A stretch of 14,910 nucleotides of DNA from Gracilaria caudata (GCA_030374735.1 JASCIV010000659.1:1-14910), one strand, 5' to 3'. Shown: positions 1-8,275, numbered from the stretch's first letter. The notes: generated from the letters alone by a model not told the origin. Translations and numbers: made by a program.

Positions 1-1
1 A

Positions 2-166
2 CGACTGATCGACAGACCGACATGGTCCGTTTCGTTCACGAAGGAAAAGAATACTGCAAACCTATGCGTAGAACTCACGCAAGTCGAAAGACTTGCGATG
101 CAAAAGCAGCAAATGAAATCAACGGAAGAATTTGTGGCTGAAGCTAACGAATGCGTATTTGAGTGA
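2..166 (+). CDS. Possible 3' end of a gene cut by the window edge
   Basis: The second forward frame is open from the window edge to a TGA at 164-166, giving 54 residues rich in Glu, Gln, Lys and Ala that look like the end of an amphipathic helix (for example ELTQVERLAMQKQQMKSTEE). No domain is recognisable. Frame 1 is also open over the first 138 bases, so chance is a real alternative. The DNA contains a perfect 8-bp hairpin with a GAAA loop at 78-97. It could equally be a mobile-element remnant. Upstream sequence is needed to decide. Confidence 0.2.
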   Translation, partial: RLIDRPTWSVSFTKEKNTANLCVELTQVERLAMQKQQMKSTEEFVAEANECVFE

Positions 167-1850
167 ACAACAAGTAAACTAATTCATATCCCAAAAATGG
201 ATAAACGAACATTAGACATCATAGTGATATGCGCATAGAGACCACGAAAACAACGTCATAGATCAATACAAGAGCATGGGAAAAGCTCATGCATTCGAAG
301 AAGGTCCTTGAACGCTTCTTTTTAAATCCGTTGTGAATTCGTGAGCGTGCTTTATCATAGAGCTTAAATCGATCGCCTTGCTTGGTTCGGTAGTCGAATC
401 TTAGAGAACACAACGACCGCACTTCAAAATGCAAACTACAAGCTGGGAGAACTGCATACTGTAAAAGGCGAGGAGGGATACAGGCTTTTACAGACGTGAT
501 TTTAAGCACCGAATGGCTTTTGAACGAAATTTAACCCGGGGAGAAGAAAACTCACGTTTCTACTAGGTGCAAAAAATTGTCAAAGCAGCGCCGAAGCCGT
601 TTTCAAGACAACGGTGTTATTCTATGTGTTGGTAAGCAAGATTACTTGCCAAAAATCGCAAAGGGTATGCTAAATCCCAAAAAAGAACAAAAAAAGATTT
701 TTTGCATGCAGACAGCATGTACACGTGCTGAGAAGTAAAATATTATCCATGTAAATACTGTAAATTTGATGTTGACCTGATGAAGAACGGCGAGTAACCG
801 CAGGATGGTTGGTGACAGTATGGTTGGTGACAGGCTGTCACTGACAGTAGCATATCCGACAACTGTTGAAATTTCACTAATAGTGAGCTTACGCAAACAG
901 CATGTTTCTGAAGAATTCCGCAAAACGTGGCATATTTTTTGCGAGAGATTTCATCTCCTGAAGTCGTTTAAGCAAATCGTCATATTTCGGCGTTTTGCGC
1001 GTTGAGTTTGACAGAAATTCTGTTGGACTGTCAGCAATGTAATTTTTTTTGCGAGCGTTTTGGCTCCTGACTTGCTGAAAAGCGTTGGCGTAAGCTCCCT
1101 ATTGAGAAAAACAAAAGTTTTGGACACGGGTGTTGCCATCTATTTTTCAATGTATGAAGAAATGCTTTCGAGACCGCATATCTGAAAACAGATTGCTCGT
1201 CTTGCAGAAGAAAGAGATGCAAAGCAAACATTTTTGAAAGCACTATGCTAACTTAATTACACACGACAGAAAGCTAATTATGCACTGATGACAAGGGTAG
1301 AATAGTTGCTACACTGTTCAAAGCAATCAGCAGTTATGCCCATCAAGCTTATGCATGAATCTAATATTAGGATCTTTGCAGCACGTATTGAAGCCTAAAA
1401 ATGAACCTTTATGGGGAGGAGAGCAAGATATTTTCTTCGAGTCATGTTACGACTACAACAAAGAATGAGCAAAGAAGCGTACCAATAATGTTAAACTTGG
1501 TTATAAACTGCCTTATTTTCAAATTCGCAACACGAAGAGAGGAAGAGAAAAACGCCTCACAGATGCGTCCATTGTGTGTATGACGTCTATGTGTTCGTTC
1601 CAGAATGGAGTCTGGCTTGTCATCCGAGGCGTATGGCGTGCATACGAGCCGAAATGGCGACACAAGATCGCCACTTCCGTTCAATAAAAATGAAATACGT
1701 ATCGAAACACTCGGCGCCCGCTTGTAGCCAATATACGCAGGGTACCGGTCCGATTCGTAGCAACACCGTGGCCGATTACGACGGAGGAAGCTTAGACCGC
1801 GCTCAGCCACCTTAAGCCATGCAATGTGCGCCCGCGTGCGATGCAGCGCG
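167..1850. other. Gene-free AT-rich stretch
   Basis: No credible gene is seen on either strand. The longer open frames here mostly rely on non-ATG starts and have basic, Ser/Arg/Cys-rich translations without domains. The only local structure I can support is the TGACAG repeat near 805 and a loosely repeated T-tract followed by GCGAG and CTCCTGA (about 935-961 and 1042-1070). Confidence 0.5.
805..847. repeat. Two 15-bp tandem units running into TGACAG/CTGTCA palindromes
   Basis: The 15-bp unit ATGGTTGGTGACAGT occurs at 805-819 and again, with one final change, at 820-834. The second copy runs into overlapping inverted repeats: GTGACAG/CTGTCAC (827-841 around one base) and CTGTCA/TGACAG (835-847 around one base). 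It may be a small binding-site cluster or a slipped duplication; no gene is adjacent. Confidence 0.6.
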
Positions 1851-1859
1851 TTCAAAACA

Positions 1860-2538
1860 ACACGTGTCGCAATGCGCCGTGTGTATCACCGTGAGTCACG
1901 CGTCGTGGCAGCGCGTCGTGTTGCATCGTTCCACACTCGCTCATGTCACGGAGTGCCCAAATTTTTGATTTTTCGATGTTGATATTTTTGGCTGAATGGC
2001 TGACAGTGTCACATACGCCGTCACACGCGCCGCCACGTGCAACGCGCCAACGGTTCGCGTTACGAAACGCTCAACTGCGCACCTGCCACGCAGCGTCGCG
2101 CGGCGCTGTGGCGCATCGCGTCGACTTACGTCGCACCCTGCGCCGATCAAATTTGATCACACGCGCACAATCTGTATCTTTGCTCGCCCTGCTTTCCACC
2201 GCGCGCTATCCACCGCAGCACGCGCTAAACGCCTCCAAACGTTCTACGCACCACGCTGTGTTCCCCCGCGTCACCGCGCTGATCCCAATAGCAATGACGA
2301 GCGTACCGCCTTCCACCCACAGCCTACCAAATCCGCCCACAATCGCAACAAACCAGACAACCCTCGAAGCGTGGCGCTCGTAGCAACGTTCTTCGCTCAC
2401 GCTACCAGCAAAAAGCTTATCAACGTCACGCTCGCTCAGTGAAGTTACACACGCACGCGAAGCATGGCACCACGCTTTCACGCTCGAACCGAATCTTTTT
2501 GCGCACAACTCACACTCTCATCGCCTCCGTGCGAAACG
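1860..2538 (+). promoter_or_regulatory. C-rich upstream region of the LPMO gene
   Basis: Composition changes near 1850 from AT-rich to GC-richer with much more C than G on the plus strand. In three 60-base rows that I counted (2221, 2281, 2641) there are 72 C against 27 G. Long forward open frames here (for example 1996-2442) are explained by the lack of G, hence of TAG/TGA, and translate to featureless Arg/Ala/Thr/Pro text. A perfect 14-bp palindrome, GATCAAATTTGATC, lies at 2145-2158. The role as a promoter-proximal region is inferred from position before the TATA box. Confidence 0.4.
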
Positions 2539-2547
2539 TATATAAAT
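2539..2547 (+). promoter_or_regulatory. TATA box of the LPMO gene
   Basis: TATATAAAT lies 260 bases before the ATG at 2807. Transcription would start near 2570. The predicted leader (about 2570-2806) is pyrimidine-rich and contains no ATG, so 2807 is the first start codon met by a scanning ribosome. A weaker alternative, TTTATA at 2676-2681, would give a shorter leader. Confidence 0.6.
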
Positions 2548-2806
2548 CATGTTACCTTACCCCGCACCGACACTTTTTTTTCGCATCTCGTGCTTGAACA
2601 TCATCCTCCAGCTCGCGGTCAAACACCTTCCACCAACTCTGTTCTCACCAACTCCATTCTAACCGCTGTTGTGCTTTTATACGCCCTTCTTACTCTTTTT
2701 CCAACCGCAACAACCCCTCCGTATTTGTTGTGCCCATTAAGCGTACCCCACCTCATCAAACCCGCGTTCATCTCCGTTTCGAAACAGATCAATAACCACC
2801 GTCGCC

Positions 2807-4120
2807 ATGTTGTCTTCCACAACATCGCTGTTCGTGGTGCTCGCAATCACACTATCCGTCATCTCCGTCGCTAATGCCCATGGCGTGATGTGCTTACCTC
2901 GTCAACGTGGTGCCTACCACACCTCAAAGTGCAACCCCGACTTGGACTTTCCCGGCATGGACAACATGGTAATCGACTACTGTCCACACTGTCTCAACGG
3001 CGGCGGAAAGGGCACCGTCACCTCAAACCTTCCGCCGGAGGGATGGAGCGTGTACGAGCCCACCAAGAACTTCTTCGGCACAGCCGATCGTACCGGGCTG
3101 TGCGGCGACGCCAAGGGCAGCAATGAACACATGATCGGCGGTCAGTTCATGCCGTATGCCGAGGTACCCATGGTTTCCAAGTGGAAGAAGGGGCAACAGG
3201 TCGATTTTGTGGCCGAGATAGACACCAATCACAACGGCTATTTCGAGTTCTTCATCTGCAATCTGGACGCGTGCGGAAAGCCGGATTTGGATGCCAGCTG
3301 TTTCACCAACAACCATTGTGTCAAGCTTAACCGCGTGCCGATTGATATGTGTGAAAACCCCACGCCAGGCACAACTTCCGAGTGTGGACCCGTTGATGCG
3401 GCGTATCCGGGACGTTGGTATGTGCCGTGTCGCAATACAGCAGACCATGCGAGCAAACACATCGTTGGCGGAGATTCTGGAACTATGCGTTATCAACTTC
3501 CGGCTGACCTGGAATGCAAGCACTGCGTGGTGCAGTGGTACTGGGCCACAGCCAACTCATGTGCGCCGCGAGGCTTCAAGAACTACTTCGTCAACTACAA
3601 CTTTCCGTTCGGCACAAATTGCGCTTCTGACGGTGGCGGCTTCGGCGCGTACAACGCGCACATGGCGGAATGCGGGGGGAGCGAGGTGCCGGAAGAGTTC
3701 TGGTCGTGTGCGGATGTGCAGATCACCGCCGATGGCGCCGATGCTGGCCCTGTGCCAGCTCGCCCTAACCCGCAGCCCGTTTCTGTGCCCGTCGACAATG
3801 CACAGCCCGAGACGAATACAGACGCTCAGCAAGAATCCCTGCCGGCAACTCCAGCGCCCACGCAGGATCCGACCATGGAAACCGGTGAAGAGTCTGGCGA
3901 CGATTTGCCGCGTTCGCAGGATACCCCTATTGTACCCAGTGAAGAGTCTGGCCAGGTCAAGCAGGAAGAGCTTGCGGATGCTGCTCAGAACTGCGTCGCG
4001 CTAGATCAGATATGTGATGGCAGTGCGCCGTGTTGTGATCACCAGAGTTTCTGTGTATATCTTGGCGGGGAGGCCCGGTGCCGCCACTGGTGGACCTTGG
4101 CGCCGGACTCGCAAGGCTGA
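2807..4120 (+). CDS. Secreted AA15-like lytic polysaccharide monooxygenase with C-terminal cysteine knot
   Basis: This 437-residue protein is a copper LPMO that should oxidatively cleave cellulose or chitin outside the cell. Residues 1-24 are a signal peptide (cut VANA/HG) exposing His25, the first ligand of the copper histidine brace. The likely second ligand is His108 in CGD-x6-H-M-I-G-G. AA15 hallmarks follow: NHNGYFEFFIC (141-151), LECKHCVVQWYW-x-T-x-NSC (235-252) and PEEFWSCADVQI (295-306), whose Phe298 occupies the usual axial position. The N-terminal PRQRGAY and DYCPHC segments differ from insect members and look like an algal or protist type. The catalytic domain ends near 310. A Pro/Gln/Glu linker (311-395) follows, then a six-cysteine tail (396-425) spaced C-x6-C-x5-CC-x5-C-x8-C and ending HWW. 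No intron is needed. The gene is visibly richer in G+C than its neighbours. Substrate is not determined by sequence. Confidence 0.9.
   Translation: MLSSTTSLFVVLAITLSVISVANAHGVMCLPRQRGAYHTSKCNPDLDFPGMDNMVIDYCPHCLNGGGKGTVTSNLPPEGWSVYEPTKNFFGTADRTGLCGDAKGSNEHMIGGQFMPYAEVPMVSKWKKGQQVDFVAEIDTNHNGYFEFFICNLDACGKPDLDASCFTNNHCVKLNRVPIDMCENPTPGTTSECGPVDAAYPGRWYVPCRNTADHASKHIVGGDSGTMRYQLPADLECKHCVVQWYWATANSCAPRGFKNYFVNYNFPFGTNCASDGGGFGAYNAHMAECGGSEVPEEFWSCADVQITADGADAGPVPARPNPQPVSVPVDNAQPETNTDAQQESLPATPAPTQDPTMETGEESGDDLPRSQDTPIVPSEESGQVKQEELADAAQNCVALDQICDGSAPCCDHQSFCVYLGGEARCRHWWTLAPDSQG
3861..3968 (+). repeat. 54-bp imperfect tandem duplication in the LPMO linker
   Basis: Units 3861-3914 and 3915-3968 align without gaps. 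CGCAGGAT begins each unit (3861 and 3915), and GTGAAGAGTCTGGC recurs at 3885-3898 and 3939-3952, both at an offset of exactly 54. Each encodes 18 linker residues with the shared pattern (T/S)QD...EESG. It is in frame and has lengthened the flexible acidic spacer before the cysteine tail. Confidence 0.85.
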
Positions 4121-4342
4121 CTTTCAAAACGTCTGCCCAGTATTCTTCACTCACGGCGTGAATTCCGAACGTTGGATACTGCCTAACTCCGAATTGTTGT
4201 ATAACAACGACAATGCAATCGTTATCAGGGAAGCATCTGCCAATGCACGGGCATGAGGTGTGCGTTTTGGACGTGCCATTGTAAGCTTTCCCGTGTATAT
4301 ACACCTCTGCACCTCAACGGCCAGCGACTCATAACACATGTC

Positions 4343-4348
4343 AATAAA
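4343..4348 (+). terminator. Polyadenylation signal of the LPMO gene
   Basis: AATAAA lies 223 bases after the LPMO stop, in the context TCAATAAAGC. The identical ten bases flank the polyadenylation signal after the gene ending at 13215. Confidence 0.5.
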
Positions 4349-5367
4349 GCGCGTAGATATTACCAAACTTTGATTGTCCGCTTAAAACTCTCCTGCTCCT
4401 CTGGAATACGAAGTTTCGATAGAAGTTTACACGAGGAAGATCAAAAATTTCCGCCAAGCCCCCTTCCATGCCGCTTCTGTTGTGAGTTGAAGTTTCAAAC
4501 AGGTTTAGAAGCTTTTATAGTGTTGTGTGGACACAAGAAGGCCACACCTGGCATGACCAACACATGTTGATATTGTGGATAAGGGCTTGAACACACTCGA
4601 CAAATTGTGACTTGACTTAGCTTGAGTCTTTTTCGATCAAGAGCTCAGAGTTCTGTGTGCTCTTTTATACTTTTAGTACTTTGTTCTAGATAATTCTACT
4701 GAAGGGAAGATTTCTACTCCCTGAACTGCTACTCTCTTCTATTTGACGTTACTGTGCTAACTCACGGCCAAGAATCACGATATGGCTCCAACAAACTGAG
4801 TGTGAGGTGGCTTTTTGCCCTCTGACCTCCTCTCCGATCGCGAATCTTCGCGATCAGGGGCCTTTATTGTAACTCATTCTGCTATTATCTAAGTCTCACT
4901 AGCTTCTAATTAAACACTAGGCATGATTGAGCTCACCGCATTCGTTCTAATTGGCCAGTGCATTGGCTCCGTAGCACTGCTATCTTGAAATTATTCCCTT
5001 CACCCGCTCTCATTCGCTACAGTTACGCCTTGGAGAAAAATACTTTTAAGCTGGTGTCCAAGACTTTTTTGTAGTGAGAAAAGTTTACTATTCTCGTTTA
5101 CTTTGATCACATGAAAGCGTTTTTGGTGTGTACGTTAACGGAGGTGTGAGTGTTGTTCCGTGATGAATGGAGATAGCAAGAATGTGTGGAAACCGTCCAA
5201 GGCCCAATCTCTCAGCAGAATGACCGTAAGAACAATGTTATCTACATGTCATTTTGACTTCTTCACAAGAGCGTTCAGCACCCGCCTTTCAGAAAAGGAA
5301 TTGAAATTGAAATAGGACACTTATGCAACCACAGTTGGACTAATGTTCCACGTGGACGTGTGTGTTA
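4349..5367. other. Non-coding stretch
   Basis: No supported gene. Forward frames are short and interrupted. The one structured segment is the double hairpin at 4804-4855. Confidence 0.5.
4804..4855. repeat. Two adjacent hairpins
   Basis: The first has an inner GGC-TTTTT-GCC (4809-4819) nested within GAGGT/ACCTC (4804-4808 with 4825-4829). The second is a perfect 8-bp stem, GATCGCGA/TCGCGATC, with an ATCT loop (4836-4855). The flanking CTCT before it and GGGG after it can pair partly beyond one mismatch. They could be a small structured RNA or protein-binding sites. I do not recognise any known RNA family. Confidence 0.45.
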
Positions 5368-5733
5368 CTACCGCATTTTCATCAGATTGTCCGCCACGGT
5401 GTCATGTATTGACGTCACACTGCTCGAGGGTATAGCCTTCCTCAGCTCTTCCACATGCATCATTTTGGAGATGATGGCTGCCGCAGGCTGACCAGCGGCC
5501 GCCGCGTTATACTCCATCCCCTTCTTCGGACTACCCTTTGAAGCTCCTGCTGTAACGGCATCCCAGTGCAAGCGAGGGGCTGTCAAATAGTTGTTTGCGT
5601 CTGTCCAGCCCAAGGCAGCAGCTTTAGACATGATGAGGGCGAAAGGAATGTCCTTGAATACTTGCGATGCAAGCAGAACCTGAGCTGAAATACACAATGC
5701 CCTCCTCTTCACGTTGATCATGAAAGATTTCAT
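5368..5733 (-). CDS. Possible terminal exon or gene remnant, unknown function
   Basis: An ATG at 5733 (minus strand) opens 121 residues ending at TAG 5368-5370. The translation has a plausible soluble-protein composition rich in Ala, Lys, Met and Asp/Glu, with segments such as ALIMSKAAALGWTDANNYL and EYNAAAAGQPAAAIISKMM, unlike the Arg/Ser/Cys-rich noise frames nearby. The frame is open upstream only to 5814. A TTTCAG candidate splice acceptor just before 5684 would make this the last exon of a longer spliced gene. There is no signal peptide, unlike the confident genes. No family is recognised. An open frame of this length is not by itself rare in 15 kb, so the call rests on amino-acid character alone. 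Confidence 0.3.
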   Translation of the reverse strand: MKSFMINVKRRALCISAQVLLASQVFKDIPFALIMSKAAALGWTDANNYLTAPRLHWDAVTAGASKGSPKKGMEYNAAAAGQPAAAIISKMMHVEELRKAIPSSSVTSIHDTVADNLMKMR

Positions 5734-5869
5734 TTCAGTTTTTCGGAGGGTGCGAGCTCGGCATCCAAATATGTAGATCTGATTGGTGTACAACGGTTCG
5801 TGACCCCAAATGCCTCATTCATGGCCAGAAGGCAACATGTGACACTTTGTCATGAGGGTGAAGCGTCCG

Positions 5870-6216
5870 TTAAAACCGCTTGAACTCAAGCGGGAGGCTG
5901 CGTACGATACCGGACAGTGCGTCGCAGTGGGCTTCCTCAACAAGTACTGCACTTCTGGCAATTACATCAGCTCTCACCTCTGTTAACATAGGCACTTTTG
6001 GACCGTATTCCCGCTAGAGTGCTAGGGGTTCTGTCGGGACATGAAGCTGATTTGCGTATCACTGTCATCCTCTCAGCCCTTTCTCTGCTGTCTATGGCAT
6101 TCCAATAGTTTCCTGTCTGTCATATGATGCTTTGATATCCATTGACGGCATCGACCACATTCACACCGATTCCTCTCACATATTAGAGCCCCCGTACTAG
6201 CGTCAACCTTACACAT
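5870..6216 (-). pseudogene. Scattered short minus-strand frames, possible decayed or spliced upstream exons
   Basis: Upstream of the 5368-5733 frame and on the same strand there are short coding-like frames. One of 39 residues starts at ATG 5989 and stops at 5870-5872. One of 47 residues starts at ATG 6216, stops at 6073-6075, and contains C-x5-C-x-C-x2-C. They lie in different frames. A third short frame reads VVDAVNGYQSII and next to it lies NYWNAI, which faintly recall the helical DNA-binding domains of the KilA-N/BRO type. That resemblance is from memory and weak. Short frames of this size occur by chance, so this may be ordinary intergenic DNA. Confidence 0.15.
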
Positions 6217-6359
6217 CTACGTCATGTTCCACCATATTGTTTTTGTTAGTTCCCATTCGCCACGTACTCCTACTCCACTCAGGAATATGTTCATCTGTCC
6301 TGCACCGCAGCAACAGTAACGTCCAGCACTTCCATATTTCTCATCCTGACTTTCGTCAG

Positions 6360-6367
6360 TATAAAAG
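6360..6367 (+). promoter_or_regulatory. TATA box of the small secreted-protein gene
   Basis: TATAAAAG in the context CAGTATAAAAGG. Initiation would be near 6385-6392 and gives a leader of about 55-60 bases before the ATG at 6446. The TATA box of the gene at 12373 has the same CAGTATAAA core. Confidence 0.65.
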
Positions 6368-6445
6368 GAACATGTCTCCATCACCAGGCACATGAAGAGA
6401 GTCACAACCATCTTCTCTTCATCAACTTCGAAACACTCCATCGAG

Positions 6446-6976
6446 ATGAATACCTTCGCTAGGTTTTTGGTCCTCGGCGCTTTAGTTTCCGTTGCTTACG
6501 CGACCGGTTTCGTAATGCCCGATTTCTGCCAAATGGCTTACGACAACTGCGCGTTCAAATTTGAGGGTCAGGATAACGTTCCCTCTTTGTCGGTTGACAC
6601 ACCGGATGGGATTGCCGGAACTCCACAGATAGTATCGCGCAACGCCAGTGAAAGAATTGGAATTACGAACTCGAATGGGATATCCCCTCGATTTATTGGG
6701 CCTGCGCACCACGTTCGACCATTTTCGTTTTCCAGGGGATTGTCTGTGACTCAGTTTAAACCGTTTGTACTTCCAAACAAAAATGGATCTGGAATCGGTC
6801 ATGAACCCTTTGGTAGTAATCGTATGAAAGACGTCTTTCGTGGGACGTGCATCGTGGTGTATATGAGTAGCTATCAGCTTTTGGTAGGTGAAAATTCGTC
6901 TACGGTGGAAAATATCAATTTGAGCAGAGCCGAAGCCATTAATCAATACCGATGCGTCGCCTTCCGCGCAACGTAG
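6446..6976 (+). CDS. Small secreted, potentially N-glycosylated protein of unknown function
   Basis: This 176-residue protein begins with a clear signal peptide (residues 1-19, cut VAYA/TG). The mature part has four cysteines (28, 35, 135, 170), enough for two disulfides, and four N-glycosylation sequons (Asn66, Asn113, Asn150, Asn158). There is no transmembrane segment after the signal peptide and no recognised domain. I chose ATG 6446, not the in-frame ATG at 6392. The latter falls at or before the start of transcription expected from the TATA box at 6360, and it would bury the signal peptide behind 18 extra residues. The -3 base is G. The gene stands alone; its nearest neighbours also encode secreted proteins. 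An extracellular or cell-surface role is inferred; the biochemical function is unknown. Confidence 0.7.
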   Translation: MNTFARFLVLGALVSVAYATGFVMPDFCQMAYDNCAFKFEGQDNVPSLSVDTPDGIAGTPQIVSRNASERIGITNSNGISPRFIGPAHHVRPFSFSRGLSVTQFKPFVLPNKNGSGIGHEPFGSNRMKDVFRGTCIVVYMSSYQLLVGENSSTVENINLSRAEAINQYRCVAFRAT

Positions 6977-7031
6977 CCATACCATGTTCACCATATGCCT
7001 CCATTCGGGAATAGAGCGTTGTAGGAACTGA

Positions 7032-7037
7032 ATTAAA
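7032..7037 (+). terminator. Candidate polyadenylation signal, ATTAAA variant
   Basis: ATTAAA occurs 55 bases after the stop of the 6446-6976 gene. It is the nearest signal of this type, and no AATAAA lies closer. Confidence 0.3.
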
Positions 7038-7505
7038 ACAAGTCAAGTGATTTACTCTGTCAATATCAGTCCATGTGCGTCAAAATTTCAAGAACGTTCC
7101 TTTCGTTTTATATGTGGCTTTCAGCACATAGTAAACAAACTGTACAGCCTCCATCGTTACTAACCATTTGTTTGAATCGGCAAATGCAACTAATATTATT
7201 ATGTACAGGTGGAGAGAGAAAAAGTTACAAGGTTATTTTTAAACATTTATGTTCAAAACCTAAGTTTTGAGACAGTCGAAACGTCCAGCTACTCTTTAAC
7301 GACCCAACTGTTTCTAAGTAAATGACTTATGCTGTCAGTTACGGGTATTTGCCCTTCCCTTGATGCTCAGCCATTGCTCGGTCATCTAATCCCTCTTATA
7401 CAAAAACGTAGAAATCAAGAATTCTTAAAATAACCCGAAGTTGAACAATGAAGAGCGTAGAGCAGGGCAGGGCCGTATTTGTAACTAACTAGTAGAAAAA
7501 AGAAG

Positions 7506-7710
7506 TGACTAATGATTGACTAATCAGCCCTATAGGAATAGATATAGTCATATTAGTTTGAAGTACTACGCATGGACATGTGAAACTGGTGGACAACAAA
7601 TGGCTATGAAATATGCGCTGTTACTCTTGCGGTTATCCGACAACAAACTCGACTACGCAAAATGACTAAATGTGACTACCTAGAGCATCTTGATGGTGAT
7701 AAGTGACTAA
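7506..7710 (+). promoter_or_regulatory. Cluster of four TGACTAA sites
   Basis: TGACTAA occurs at 7506-7512, 7517-7523, 7663-7669 and 7704-7710. The first two are 11 bases apart, one helical turn. GTGACTAATG is shared by the first and last. TGACTAA resembles the half-site-rich targets of AP-1/Gcn4-like bZIP proteins. A role in the gene starting at 8276 is inferred from position only. Confidence 0.3.
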
Positions 7711-7874
7711 TGTAGATGTCTGAATAGTTAGTTACAGATAAGCCTCTATACTATAGAATTGCGGGAACATGAGTTTGAAAGGAACCAAACATTTTTACAA
7801 AACTACCAACTATTTTGTCACTCTTCAAAGTTATGATTTTTTTTAAAAATGATAAGGTTTCCCGCATCCTCCTG

Positions 7875-7903
7875 GGCCACGTCTGCTTTCTGCAGACGTG
7901 GCC
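7875..7903. repeat. Perfect 12-bp hairpin with ACGTGG arms
   Basis: GGCCACGTCTGC (7875-7886) and GCAGACGTGGCC (7892-7903) pair perfectly around the loop TTTCT. Each arm carries an ACGT core of the GACGTGGC type bound by plant bZIP factors. Just downstream CCATGCCAC (7902, 7924) and CCACTTCGCGTG (7907-7918, 7942-7953) are directly repeated. It may be a foldback element, a structured RNA or a regulatory palindrome. Confidence 0.75.
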
Positions 7904-8174
7904 ATGCCACTTCGCGTGGGAATCCATGCCACGCAGGAAAACCACTTCGCGTGTTCCAACAAGCGCAGCATTCCATGACAAACCCATGGCAGTACGACAA
8001 TGTTCAATGAACATATTGATCCACTCAATGATTTGAATGCCTCACAACGAGGACAACGCAAAGCAGAGGCAGCATGAGGAGTCAGGTCAGCCATGTTCTG
8101 CAATCCTTCAGCCAAGCGTTAACCATACAGAAAGATCCGCGCTTTGTGAGCGCAAGTGGCTTCTGCAACTTCGA

Positions 8175-8181
8175 TATTTAA
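8175..8181 (+). promoter_or_regulatory. TATA-like element of the 497-residue protein gene
   Basis: TATTTAA in CGATATTTAAGT, about 100 bases before the ATG at 8276. The presumed leader (about 8205-8275) is pyrimidine-rich and lacks ATG. The divergent gene at 10884 has a similar CGATATTTTTAAGT upstream. Confidence 0.4.
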
Positions 8182-8275
8182 GTCTTAATTGAGTTGTTCC
8201 CATCTCACCATTCCCACACAACACAGCAAATAGACTCATTTACTTCAACTTCTGTCTTTAGATTCTATTCCCAGA

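Larger units (their letters stand above)
6977..8170. other. Non-coding stretch between two secreted-protein genes
   Basis: No supported gene. Overlapping short frames on both strands around 7750-8115 are by-products of the inverted repeat there. The stretch holds the TGACTAA cluster (7506-7710) and the perfect hairpin with flanking direct repeats (7875-7953). Confidence 0.5.

Noticed and set aside
1442..1855. 137-residue minus-strand frame
   Set aside because: It begins with TTG, has only the initiating residue as Met, and has a basic, Ser/Cys-rich noise composition.
1996..2442. ATG-initiated 148-residue forward frame before the LPMO
   Set aside because: It lies in the C-rich, G-poor stretch where stop codons are depleted, and the translation is featureless Arg/Ala/Thr/Pro text upstream of the TATA box. 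A second forward frame overlaps it.
2464..2874. 136-residue forward frame overlapping the LPMO start
   Set aside because: Its ATG precedes the TATA box, it overlaps the LPMO signal peptide in another frame, and it shows no domain.
3291..4004. 237-residue forward frame inside the LPMO gene
   Set aside because: It is a shadow of the LPMO coding frame; its Arg/Ser-rich translation has no features.
4253..4570. 105-residue forward frame after the LPMO
   Set aside because: It overlaps the polyadenylation signal, has no promoter or domain, and its composition is not coding-like.
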